Shown: positions 1 through 6,239 of the stretch, piece after piece | Position numbering within the stretch: position 1 is the first letter of the stretch | Layout: each line of letters opens with the position of its first letter | Source of the DNA: JAZDFH01 sp043808035 | GTDB taxonomy: Bacteria; Patescibacteriota; Minisyncoccia; UBA6257; Colwellbacteraceae | Length of the DNA stretch: 14,415 nucleotides | Direction of reading: 5' to 3' | NCBI GenBank assembly: GCA_043808035.1 | Contig: JAZDFH010000024.1 | Location: 1-14,415, forward strand | Position numbers and translations under genes: made by a program | Notes under the pieces: generated by a model | Told to the model about the DNA's origin: nothing | The model's database searches: none | What the model saw: the letters and a program-made list of their open reading frames with translations, nothing else

Positions 1-9
1 ACTCGTAAT

Positions 10-60
10 GTGATTATCGTTCATTGTTATTGTCATTAATACTCATGGTATGATAATCAC
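10..60. repeat. 9-bp inverted repeat with 33-nt spacer
   Basis: GTGATTATC at 10-18 is the exact reverse complement of GATAATCAC at 52-60. The right arm overlaps a promoter-like TGG-TATGAT. The arms could be an operator or a weak RNA stem, or chance in AT-rich DNA. Frame 1 from the window edge is open to a TAA at 37-39, so the extreme left may be the tail of an upstream gene, but 12 codons are too few to identify. Confidence 0.3.
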
Positions 61-64
61 CCAG

Positions 65-91
65 CAAAAAGGAGCTTTCAGCTCCTTTTTG
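65..91 (+). terminator. Rho-independent terminator, symmetrical (works on either strand)
   Basis: A perfect 11-bp stem pairs 65-75 (CAAAAAGGAGC) with 81-91 (GCTCCTTTTTG) around a 5-nt loop TTTCA. The GC-rich core is flanked by A5 and T5 runs, so it can terminate on either strand. It isolates glmS from whatever lies to the left of the window. Confidence 0.8.
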
Positions 92-163
92 TGTTGGAAT
101 GGGTTTTTATTTCAGGCTACTTGTGTGTTGGACAAGACTAAAACGATGAAATTATAGAGGTTA

Positions 164-172
164 TGGTATACT
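164..172 (+). promoter_or_regulatory. glmS promoter (extended -10)
   Basis: TGG followed by TATACT (167-172) gives an extended -10 element. No TTGACA-like -35 sits 16-18 bp upstream. A transcript would start near 179-180, leaving a leader of about 17 nt before the glmS ATG, with no SD in it. There is no room for a glmS ribozyme. Confidence 0.6.
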
Positions 173-196
173 ATAGAAAAATAAACAAATTGGACT

Positions 197-2047
197 ATGT
201 GTGGCATTGTTGGATATATTGGAAAACAAAAGGCAGCACCGATTTTGATTGATGGGTTAAAACAACTTGAATATAGGGGGTATGATTCCGCAGGTCTTGT
301 TGTGGTGGATGAAAGGACTGTTTTTGTGATTAAGGCTGTTGGGAAAGTAGCAAATTTGGAAAAAGAGTTGGAAAAATCGCAAAAAGATTTGCAAGGAACA
401 ATCGGTATAGCGCATACACGGTGGGCGACTCATGGTTGTGTCTCTGAGGCGAATACTCATCCTCACGCGGCATGTAATGGTTCTTTGTATGTGGTCCACA
501 ACGGTATCATTGAAAACTATAAAGAATTAAGAGATGGTTTAATAAAGAAAAAACATATTTTTACTTCCGAAACAGATACGGAAGTTATTGCTCATCTTAT
601 CGAAGAGGCATTTCGGGATGATCGTACCTTATCATTGGAAGATGCGGTATGGTTCGCATTACATCAAATCAAGGGTACGTATGGCGTGGTGGTACTTGAT
701 CCGAAAAATCCTGACAAACTTGTTGTTGCTCGAAATTTCAGTCCACTTCTCATCGGTGTCGGAGAAAGTGAGTATATTATTGCTTCCGATGCGACAGCTG
801 TCCTTAAATATACCAATCAAGTTATTTATCTCAATGATGGAGAAATTGCCGTTATAACTGCGGACAGTCATCGAATTTTCACGTTGGAAAATAAGGCGGT
901 ACATCGAAAAGCGCAAACATTGGAATGGGATATATCTACTGCAAAAAAAGGAGGGTATGCTCATTTTATGTTAAAGGAGATATGCGAGGAACCTGATGCG
1001 ATTCGTAATTCTATGAGGGGTCGTTTGCTTGCGCAGGATGGAAAGGCGATTTTGGGAGGATTAGCGAGTATCGAGGATGAATTCCGTCTTCGCTCGGCTC
1101 GGCGATTGCATATATGTGGCTGTGGAACGGCCTATTTAGCTGCTAAGGTTGGTGGATATATGCTTGAAGAATATGCGGGTATCCCTGTTGAGGTTGAATA
1201 TGCATCCGAGTTTCGATATAGAAAACCGATTTTTGAAGAAGGAGATATTTTTTTGGCTGTTTCACAATCGGGAGAAACAGCCGACACAATCGCAAGTATT
1301 TATGAAGCAAAAGAAAAGGGAATACGTACGTTGGGCATGGTAAACGTTGTCGGTTCCACTATTAGCAGAATTACTGATGCTGGAGTATACCAACATGTTG
1401 GTCCGGAAATCGGAGTTGCAGCGACAAAATCATTCGTTTCTCAAATGTCAATTTTTGCATTATTAACGCTTTTTATTGGAAGAAAAAGAAATTTATCGAT
1501 GGTGATGGGGAAACGTATAGCAGAGGAATTAACGGTTATCCCAGAGCACATAGAACATGTCCTCCGTCAGAAATCGCGGATCAAGCGGCTTGCACAAAAA
1601 TATCAGAAATATGAAAATTTCTTTTTTCTCGGGAGAAAATACAATTATCCGATAGCGGTGGAAGGTGCTTTAAAGTTGAAAGAAATTTCATACATTCATG
1701 CGGAAGGCTATTGCTCGGGAGAACTAAAACATGGGCCAATCGCTCTTATCGATAAAAATTTTCCGACAATTGTCATTGCGCCACACGATTCGGTATATGA
1801 AAAAGTGGTTTCAAATATAGAAGAGATTAAAGCACGAGGAGGCCCTGTTATTGCTATTGCAACAAAAGGAGACGAATGGATAGCAGAGATTGCAGATGAT
1901 GTTATCTATATTCCAAAGACACTTGAGATGTTGACGCCATTGGTATCAGTTGTGCCTTTGCATATGCTCGCGTATTATATGGGTGTTATGCGCGGCTATA
2001 ATGTCGACAGACCGCGTAATTTAGCGAAAAGTGTCACGGTGGAATAA
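197..2047 (+). CDS. glmS: Glutamine--fructose-6-phosphate aminotransferase (isomerizing) GlmS
   Basis: Makes glucosamine-6-phosphate from fructose-6-phosphate and glutamine, the entry step to UDP-GlcNAc for peptidoglycan; a cytosolic enzyme. The 616-aa product has the usual length and both modules. The N-terminal class II glutaminase begins MCGIVGYIG, with Cys2 as the nucleophile after Met removal, then HTRWATHG (73-80), HNG (101-103) and SETDTE (124-129). Two SIS sugar-isomerase domains follow, with SQSGETADT (356-364), the EGALKLKE stretch (489-496), KHGPIAL (511-517) and the family-typical C-terminus DRPRNLAKSVTVE with Lys611. The start is fixed because the catalytic Cys must be residue 2. 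ychF begins 5 nt after the stop, so the two are probably co-transcribed from the promoter at 164-172. No frameshift or missing catalytic residue was seen. Confidence 0.97.
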   Translation: MCGIVGYIGKQKAAPILIDGLKQLEYRGYDSAGLVVVDERTVFVIKAVGKVANLEKELEKSQKDLQGTIGIAHTRWATHGCVSEANTHPHAACNGSLYVVHNGIIENYKELRDGLIKKKHIFTSETDTEVIAHLIEEAFRDDRTLSLEDAVWFALHQIKGTYGVVVLDPKNPDKLVVARNFSPLLIGVGESEYIIASDATAVLKYTNQVIYLNDGEIAVITADSHRIFTLENKAVHRKAQTLEWDISTAKKGGYAHFMLKEICEEPDAIRNSMRGRLLAQDGKAILGGLASIEDEFRLRSARRLHICGCGTAYLAAKVGGYMLEEYAGIPVEVEYASEFRYRKPIFEEGDIFLAVSQSGETADTIASIYEAKEKGIRTLGMVNVVGSTISRITDAGVYQHVGPEIGVAATKSFVSQMSIFALLTLFIGRKRNLSMVMGKRIAEELTVIPEHIEHVLRQKSRIKRLAQKYQKYENFFFLGRKYNYPIAVEGALKLKEISYIHAEGYCSGELKHGPIALIDKNFPTIVIAPHDSVYEKVVSNIEEIKARGGPVIAIATKGDEWIAEIADDVIYIPKTLEMLTPLVSVVPLHMLAYYMGVMRGYNVDRPRNLAKSVTVE

Positions 2048-2052
2048 ATAAC

Positions 2053-3060
2053 ATGAATTTATCAATTGGTATTGTTGGTTTGCCGAACGTAGGGAAATCA
2101 ACACTTTTTAATGCATTAACGAAACAACAAGTCACAGCTGCTAATTATCCGTTTGCTACTATTGATCCCAATGTCGGTATTGTCTCTGTCCCTGATGAGA
2201 GGCTGATGAAACTTGCCGCTATGAGTGTATCGAAAAAAACAGTTCCTGCGATTGTTGAGTTTTACGATATCGCGGGGCTTGTGAAGGGCGCTAACCAAGG
2301 AGAAGGACTCGGTAATCAATTCTTATCTCATATCAGAGAAGTGAGCGCGATCGCGCATGTTATTCGTTGTTTTCAATCAGATAATATTATTCATGTCGAA
2401 CAAAGCGTACATCCGATCAGGGATATGGAAATTATCCATACGGAGCTTATCTTGAAAGATTTAGAAACGGTAGAACGACGATTAGATAAACTTTCTCGGG
2501 AAGCACGAACAGGAGATAAACAGAAGATCAAGGATTGTGAAGCTGTTACAGCGGTAAAGGAATGGCTTGGAAGTGGTAAGTTGCTTTCGATGATGGAAGG
2601 TGAAATATGTGAAATGCCTGCGGTCAAGGAATTGTGTCTTTTAACCGCAAAGAAACAGTTATATGTTTTGAATGGAAATGAAAGTGATGTCTCCGATGAG
2701 CTTCGAATTGCTGTCAGAGAAACGGGTGGAGATTATATAGTTTTAGATTTTAACAACGAACTTGATCTCGGATCTCTTATTCGAAGGGCATATGCGTTAC
2801 TTGGTTTAATAAGTTTTTTTACGACAGGAGAGGATGAAACACGTGCATGGACAATTGTGTCAGAAAGTAAAGCTCCACAGGCGGCAGGAGTTATCCATAC
2901 TGATTTTGAAAGAAAGTTTATCCGAGCGGAAGTGATACATACCGATAAACTTTTAGAAATTGGCAGTTGGAGTGTCGCACGACAAAAAGGTGCGATTCGA
3001 TTGGAGGGTAAGGAATATATTGTTCAAGATGGAGACGTTATGGTGATACGGCATGGATAG
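2053..3060 (+). CDS. ychF: Ribosome-associated P-loop ATPase YchF (OLA1 family)
   Basis: YchF/OLA1 is a cytosolic Obg-related NTPase that prefers ATP and binds ribosomes; its role is linked to stress and translation control. Seen here: G1 P-loop GLPNVGKST (9-17), the YANYPFATI-like segment NYPFATIDPN (31-40), G3 DIAGLVKGAN (72-81) followed by QGEGLGNQFL, and the base-specificity motif N207-G-N-E210, which is the NxxE form of the ATP-preferring subfamily instead of the NKxD of GTPases. A coiled-coil insertion lies around 120-160 and the C-terminal TGS domain around 250-335, with FFTTGEDETRAW and the terminal EYIVQDGDVMVIRHG. At 335 aa it is slightly shorter than the usual ~363. No SD is visible; the gene sits 5 nt behind glmS and probably shares its transcript. 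Confidence 0.95.
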   Translation: MNLSIGIVGLPNVGKSTLFNALTKQQVTAANYPFATIDPNVGIVSVPDERLMKLAAMSVSKKTVPAIVEFYDIAGLVKGANQGEGLGNQFLSHIREVSAIAHVIRCFQSDNIIHVEQSVHPIRDMEIIHTELILKDLETVERRLDKLSREARTGDKQKIKDCEAVTAVKEWLGSGKLLSMMEGEICEMPAVKELCLLTAKKQLYVLNGNESDVSDELRIAVRETGGDYIVLDFNNELDLGSLIRRAYALLGLISFFTTGEDETRAWTIVSESKAPQAAGVIHTDFERKFIRAEVIHTDKLLEIGSWSVARQKGAIRLEGKEYIVQDGDVMVIRHG

Positions 3061-3155
3061 GGAATTAAAAAAATTCAAGTTATAAAATCTTAACACTGTT
3101 CACAATGTACTGTCAGGCGGGAATGTTAAAATAGTACAACGAAGTACGGTGTAAT

Positions 3156-3638
3156 TTATGCCTCTTTTCGTTCGTATGTTAGAAATTGATAACCGTTTCG
3201 TTCAATGCGTTCGGTAACATGCCATGTGGTGCGAGGTAATGGTGGGAAATAGGTGTCTCCTTTAAATGGAGAGTCGATATACGTGAGATAGAGTGTGTCA
3301 GCCTGTGGAAGTGTCTGCTTATAGATTTCTCCGCCGCCGATAACGAAAATATCCTCTTGTTGATGTATGCGAAGCGCTTCGTCTATTGTTTGATATACTG
3401 TTACTTCGGGAGGGACATGATAATTGATTTGGCGGGTAACAACAATGTTTTTTCTGTGAGGGAGTGGGCGGCCATTGCGTGCAAGGATTGACTCAAATGT
3501 TTTTCGTCCCATTAAGACGGTTTTTTCGAAGGTAAGATTGCGGAAACGTTGTAGATCTTCAGGGATATGCCATGGCAACTCGCCACCTGATCCGATGACG
3601 CCGTTTTTTGCTACTGCGGCAATAATAGCGATACTCAT
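3156..3638 (-). CDS. folA: Dihydrofolate reductase FolA
   Basis: Reduces dihydrofolate to tetrahydrofolate with NADPH; cytosolic. The 160-aa length is standard for bacterial chromosomal DHFR. Visible motifs are the N-terminal strand SIAIIAAVAKNGVIG, the substrate-site segment LPWHIPEDLQRF (21-32; acidic residue Asp28 at the catalytic position), the NADPH-binding GRKTF (44-48) and IGGGEIY (100-106), and the terminal WHVTER...YQFLTYER pattern. The gene converges on ychF, with 95 nt between the stops and no convincing terminator there (only TTAACA/TGTTAA at 3090/3124). The -10 element (TGG-TATGAT, minus strand, 3653-3645) lies 6 nt before the ATG, so the transcript is probably leaderless. No thymidylate synthase is adjacent, unlike in many genomes. 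Confidence 0.96.
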   Translation of the reverse strand: MSIAIIAAVAKNGVIGSGGELPWHIPEDLQRFRNLTFEKTVLMGRKTFESILARNGRPLPHRKNIVVTRQINYHVPPEVTVYQTIDEALRIHQQEDIFVIGGGEIYKQTLPQADTLYLTYIDSPFKGDTYFPPLPRTTWHVTERIERNGYQFLTYERKEA

Positions 3639-3644
3639 GCAACT

Positions 3645-3653
3645 ATCATACCA
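3645..3653 (-). promoter_or_regulatory. folA promoter (extended -10) predicting a leaderless mRNA
   Basis: Read on the minus strand, TGG then TATGAT runs from 3653 to 3645. Six nucleotides separate the hexamer from the folA ATG at 3638, so the usual -10 to start distance puts the first transcribed base at or next to the A of the ATG. No SD precedes the gene, as expected for a leaderless start. Confidence 0.55.
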
Positions 3654-3695
3654 TCTGATTGAGGAATGCAGAATAGGTATTTATTATCTACGCTA

Positions 3696-3704
3696 TGGTA
3701 TAAT
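3696..3704 (+). promoter_or_regulatory. Promoter (extended -10) for the membrane-protein pair
   Basis: TGG plus a perfect TATAAT (3699-3704), back to back with the folA promoter 43 bp away. The predicted start is near 3711, giving a leader of about 145 nt before the 84-aa gene. Within that leader lie a second TATAAT (3744-3749), a TATAGT (3820-3825) and a 17-codon ORF (3748-3801, MVYLKEFIEILPVILIE) without a well-spaced SD. Any of these hexamers could serve as a closer promoter. Confidence 0.55.
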
Positions 3705-3854
3705 CTATTATACAGAACAAGATGAAGGGGGAAAAGATTATCGTATAATGGTGTATTTGAAGGAATTTATTGAAATTTTGCCGGTCATATTGATAGAATA
3801 GACAAAGGATTGGGACTCGTATAGTGAAGTACATGAAAATTGCAAGAAACAACT

Positions 3855-4109
3855 ATGATGACACCAGAAAATATGTATACAAAATTTGTTGAAGGCGGTG
3901 GCTCGTGGATGATTTCGAGCACGACCTTATGGATTGCATTTTTTGTAGTGATTATTCTCTTTTTGATTGCAACCGTTGTATTGTATCACTATTGGAACGC
4001 ATATATTGCATATTCACAGAAACTTGAAATGGCGAAACAGTTATATATGCGTGTATCATTCTTTTTGCTGGGTGTTATGACAGTCACACTATTATTTTAT
4101 ACTTTATGA
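3855..4109 (+). CDS. Small two-helix membrane protein, unknown function
   Basis: I do not recognise this 84-aa protein. It has a polar N-terminus (MMTPENMYTK), a long hydrophobic stretch at about residues 22-43 (LWIAFFVVIILFLIATVV), a short polar linker (AYSQKLEMAKQ) and a second hydrophobic segment at about 63-82 (VSFFLLGVMTVTLLFYTL), so two membrane helices are predicted. The ATG at 3855 is chosen over an in-frame TTG at 3840; a second ATG follows at once at 3858. No SD is seen. Its TGA overlaps the ATG of the PH-domain gene (ATGA), so the two are translationally coupled and probably act together at the membrane. Confidence 0.7.
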   Translation: MMTPENMYTKFVEGGGSWMISSTTLWIAFFVVIILFLIATVVLYHYWNAYIAYSQKLEMAKQLYMRVSFFLLGVMTVTLLFYTL

Positions 4110-4621
4110 TAAGGCTTAAGGATGGCGAGCATATTGTTTTGGAAGTTCGACGGCATTGGTATCGTTTTTTTAGTGAAGTCTTTTTCTTGTTAGCGCTTGC
4201 GTTTATACCACTTTTTTTCTTAGTACTGTTTCTCTCGATTGATGCGTTTAGTAAGATAGAGTATATGATGCTGTATCTATTTTTTAGTGCAGCATGGTTG
4301 TTATTTGTGTGGATTTCTTTCATGATGGCATGGACGGATTATTATCTTGATGTTTGGATTATTACAAACGAAAGGCTTGTTGATATTGAGCAGAGAGGAC
4401 TTTTCCGACGGGATGTATCAGAGTGTTATATTGGTGATGTACAGGACGTTCGAATTGAAATACGGGGATTAATCCCGACTGTATTAAACTTTGGTAATAT
4501 TTATGTACAAACAGCGGGTGAAAATAGAGAATTTATTATGAAGTATATTGCAGATCCACAGATCGTGAAGGACAGTATCATTGAGTTGCATGCTGCGGCG
4601 GATAAGCATGATAGCTTGTAA
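4106..4621 (+). CDS. Membrane-anchored bacterial PH-domain protein
   Basis: 171 aa. A short cytoplasmic N-terminus (MIRLKDGEHIVLEVRRHW) is followed by two hydrophobic segments at about 21-45 and 52-76, then a soluble domain at about 78-160 that fits the bacterial PH (YdbS/DUF304-like) fold. Its pattern is W-T-D-Y-Y-L-D, ITNERLVDIEQRGLF, then DVQDVRIEIRG, NFGNIYVQTAG and ADPQIVKDSI. Proteins of this layout are frequent in Patescibacteria and other bacteria; no enzymatic activity is known and the role is probably membrane scaffolding. The N-terminal GEHIVLEVRRHW resembles the start of related proteins, which supports the ATG at 4106. The start codon overlaps the preceding stop, so expression depends on the upstream gene. 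Confidence 0.8.
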   Translation: MIRLKDGEHIVLEVRRHWYRFFSEVFFLLALAFIPLFFLVLFLSIDAFSKIEYMMLYLFFSAAWLLFVWISFMMAWTDYYLDVWIITNERLVDIEQRGLFRRDVSECYIGDVQDVRIEIRGLIPTVLNFGNIYVQTAGENREFIMKYIADPQIVKDSIIELHAAADKHDSL

Positions 4622-4693
4622 TAAGGTATATCCACATATATCGATATTTACATGTAGTTCGTTGTACTTTATTATTACAACTAATCACAATAG

Positions 4694-4699
4694 TATAAT
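4694..4699 (+). promoter_or_regulatory. metK riboswitch promoter -10
   Basis: A perfect TATAAT whose predicted start (about 4705-4706) coincides with the first base of the riboswitch P1 helix. It lacks the TG extension seen at other promoters here, and no clear -35 is visible (ATTATT at 4671-4676 has the right spacing but weak identity). Confidence 0.6.
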
Positions 4700-4705
4700 A
4701 TAAGG

Positions 4706-4847
4706 TTGTGATTTTATCATGAGACCGGATAGGGGACTGGCCCGATGATCCGGCAGCAACCGAGCGCATAGTCGGCGCAGCGGTGCTCCATCCAGCCTGT
4801 TTCGCGAATCTCTATAGATTTGCAGAGACAGAGAGATAAAGTCGCAA
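4706..4847 (+). ncRNA. SAM-I riboswitch (S-box) aptamer
   Basis: Binds S-adenosylmethionine in the 5' leader of metK. P1 is 4706-4718 with 4835-4847 (13 pairs including wobbles). P2 is CCGGAT (4725-4730) with ATCCGG (4748-4753), flanking the conserved GGGGACTGGCCC-GATGA core. CTGG in the P2 loop (4737-4740) can pair with CCAG (4792-4795), the expected pseudoknot. P3 is GAGCGC (4762-4767) with 4783-4788. P4 is CTGTTTC (4797-4803) with GAGACAG (4825-4831), continued by GCGAATCT (4804-4811) with AGATTTGC (4816-4823). The order P1-P2-P3-P4, the GCAACC after P2 and the genetic context agree with the SAM-I class. Confidence 0.95.
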
Positions 4848-4891
4848 GGGGAGAATAAATATATCTCTTTCCGATGCGAAGGAGTTTTTTT
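4842..4891 (+). promoter_or_regulatory. SAM-I expression platform: antiterminator, terminator and SD
   Basis: Without SAM, TCGCA (4842-4846) can pair with TGCGA (4875-4879), and GGGGAGA (4848-4854) with TCTTTCC (4866-4872), forming an antiterminator. With SAM, TCGCA is locked in the 3' strand of P1, leaving 4865-4884 free to form a terminator. The two folds use the same bases and cannot coexist, so SAM should switch metK off. Confidence 0.85.
4865..4891 (+). terminator. SAM-dependent intrinsic terminator containing the metK SD
   Basis: CTCTTTC (4865-4871) pairs with GAAGGAG (4878-4884) around a 6-nt loop and is followed by seven T residues (4885-4891). The 3' strand holds AAGGAG (4879-4884), the metK SD, 11 nt before the ATG. 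Any transcript that escapes termination with this hairpin formed would also have its ribosome site hidden. Confidence 0.85.
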
Positions 4892-4895
4892 ATGT

Positions 4896-5945
4896 ATGTA
4901 TAATCCACGAGTATATACAGTGGAAAGTGTTACGGCCGGTCATCCTGATAAGGTTTGTGATCAGATATCAGATGCGATTCTTGATGCATGTCTTGATCGG
5001 GACCCAAAAAGTCGAGTCGCAGTTGAATCATTTGGTAGTCATGGGAAGTTAATTATTGGTGGTGAGGTGACGACCACAGATGTCCCCTCATATGCTGATA
5101 TTGCGCGTGACGTATATAAAGATATCGGATACACAAGCGAACTTGATATAATAGCGCATGTTGTAAGTCAGTCTCTTGATATATCGCAAGGAGTTGACAC
5201 GGGTGGAGCGGGAGATCAAGGCATTATGTATGGATATGCGACTGATGAGACAGCTGCTATCCTCCCAAAAGGGATTGTGCTTGTTCATGAAATGGCTCGT
5301 ATGCTTGAAAAACTGCGGAAGGAGAATGTATTGCCCTGGCTGCGTCCGGATGGCAAAACACAACTTACCCTTGATGGTGGAAATATATTGTCTGCTTTGA
5401 TTAGTACGCAGCATAGTAAGGAAGTATCGCAACAAGAAATTCGGGCAGCGCTTATAGAACATATTTTTGGGCCTGTCCTTGGAGATGTTGAATCAATAGA
5501 AATTCTTGTTAATCCGACAGGTAAGTTCGTACAGGGTGGTTTTGACGCTGATGCTGGATTGACTGGGAGAAAAATTATGGTTGATACATATGGAGGGTTG
5601 GTCTCTCATGGAGGAGGTGCGTTTTCAGGGAAAGATCCCACAAAGGTTGATCGATCTGCGGCATATATGGCACGGTTTGCGGCAAAAAATGTTGTTGCGA
5701 ATGGCTTTGCAAAAAAATGTCTTGTTTCGGTGGCTTATGCTATTGGACGAGTTGAACCGCTCATGGTGGAAGCAATAGATGAAAATGAAAAAGATCTTTC
5801 TGCTTTAGTGAAAGAGAAATTTGATTTCCGACCGCTTGCGATAATAGAAAGGCTTGATTTACGTCGACCGATTTATCGTCAGACTGCAGCGTATGGACAT
5901 TTTGGGAAAGAAGGATTGCCATGGGAAGCATTTGTTGCACTTTAG
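4896..5945 (+). CDS. metK: S-adenosylmethionine synthetase MetK
   Basis: Makes SAM from methionine and ATP; cytosolic, normally a tetramer. Motifs: ESVTAGHPDKVCDQISDA (10-27, His16 at the active site), GAGDQGIMYGYA (104-115), catalytic-site Lys154 in PDGKTQ, NPTGKF (206-211), GGFDADAGLTGRK (214-226) and the P-loop-like GGGAFSGKDPTKVDR (239-253), then YGHFGKEGLPWE near the end. At 349 aa it is short against 380-400 aa for most bacterial MetK. The missing parts are the loop before GAGDQG, the middle domain and about 20 residues of C-terminus, and GGFDADAG replaces the common GGPxGDxG. All substrate-binding motifs remain, so it should be active. The ATG at 4896 follows AAGGAG by 11 nt; an upstream ATG at 4892 is out of frame and stops after three codons. 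It is a monocistronic unit between the riboswitch and the terminator at 6044. Confidence 0.96.
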   Translation: MYNPRVYTVESVTAGHPDKVCDQISDAILDACLDRDPKSRVAVESFGSHGKLIIGGEVTTTDVPSYADIARDVYKDIGYTSELDIIAHVVSQSLDISQGVDTGGAGDQGIMYGYATDETAAILPKGIVLVHEMARMLEKLRKENVLPWLRPDGKTQLTLDGGNILSALISTQHSKEVSQQEIRAALIEHIFGPVLGDVESIEILVNPTGKFVQGGFDADAGLTGRKIMVDTYGGLVSHGGGAFSGKDPTKVDRSAAYMARFAAKNVVANGFAKKCLVSVAYAIGRVEPLMVEAIDENEKDLSALVKEKFDFRPLAIIERLDLRRPIYRQTAAYGHFGKEGLPWEAFVAL

Positions 5946-6043
5946 AGTCTCTTTTGTTACTAATCTTTCAAAATTTGTGCGAACAATATTTTTGAAGATG
6001 TAGTAGAATACGGATTTTTCAAATAGGATTTTATAACTATATA

Positions 6044-6074
6044 GCATAAAACCGCAATCAATGCGGTTTTATGC
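6044..6074 (+). terminator. Terminator after metK
   Basis: A perfect 13-bp stem pairs 6044-6056 (GCATAAAACCGCA) with 6062-6074 (TGCGGTTTTATGC) around the loop ATCAA. As at 65-91, the T-run (TTTT) is inside the 3' arm and faces an A-run in the 5' arm, so it can act on either strand. It ends the metK unit ahead of the rsmE promoter. The 98 nt between the metK stop and this stem hold nothing I can name. Confidence 0.75.
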
Positions 6075-6110
6075 ATTTACTTGTTGCTATGGAAAACATT
6101 GATGTTTTTT

Positions 6111-6119
6111 TGGTATAGT
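6111..6119 (+). promoter_or_regulatory. rsmE promoter (extended -10)
   Basis: TGG followed by TATAGT (6114-6119). The ATG that encodes the proper RsmE N-terminus begins at 6129, only 9 nt after the hexamer, so the mRNA would be leaderless or nearly so. No SD is present. Confidence 0.6.
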
Positions 6120-6128
6120 GCAAGATAT

Positions 6129-6239
6129 ATGAGAGAACATCGGTTTATTGGAAATTTTGATTTTACGCAACCGCAATGCGTGGTTTTTGACGCAGCAGTC
6201 ATTCATCAATGGAAGCATGTAAGTATTGCGTTTAAATAA
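6129..6239 (+). pseudogene. rsmE: Displaced N-terminal segment of rsmE (frame 0, before a frameshift)
   Basis: From the ATG at 6129 this frame reads MREHRFIGNF, then VFDAAVIHQWKHV, and ends at TAA 6237-6239. This is the usual RsmE N-terminal PUA-like start (M-R-x-H-R-F, then a His-containing segment just before VLR). The continuation VLR-L-x-x-GD is found one frame over, from TTG at 6226 (LRLNKGDVFILSNGKG). The break falls in CATGTAAGTATTGCG (6216-6230): one surplus base, or four, separates the frames. It may be a sequencing or assembly error, a recent mutation or, less likely, programmed +1 shifting. I treat 6129-6855 as one gene interrupted here. Confidence 0.7.

Noticed and set aside
100..196. 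glmS ribozyme or riboswitch
   Set aside because: The predicted leader is about 17 nt, and the whole gap lacks the length and core sequence of the ribozyme.
257..499. Antisense ORF within glmS
   Set aside because: The opposite strand is a full-length enzyme with all its motifs. The antisense product has no recognisable domain and no start signals.
3061..3155. Bidirectional terminator between ychF and folA
   Set aside because: Only TTAACA/TGTTAA (3090-3095/3124-3129) and GTAC repeats are present, with long loops and no T-run, so it is too weak to list.
3748..3801. 17-codon ORF MVYLKEFIEILPVILIE in the leader of the membrane-protein pair
   Set aside because: The only SD-like bases (AGGGGG) are about 17 nt upstream, too far, and nothing else supports translation. 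Short hydrophobic ORFs arise easily by chance, so it is mentioned only under the promoter.
3834..3893. ATG at 3834 opening a 19-codon ORF (MKIARNNYDD...) over the start of the 84-aa gene
   Set aside because: It is out of frame with the hydrophobic membrane protein, has no SD and stops quickly. The overlapping frame with two membrane helices and a coupled downstream gene is far better supported.
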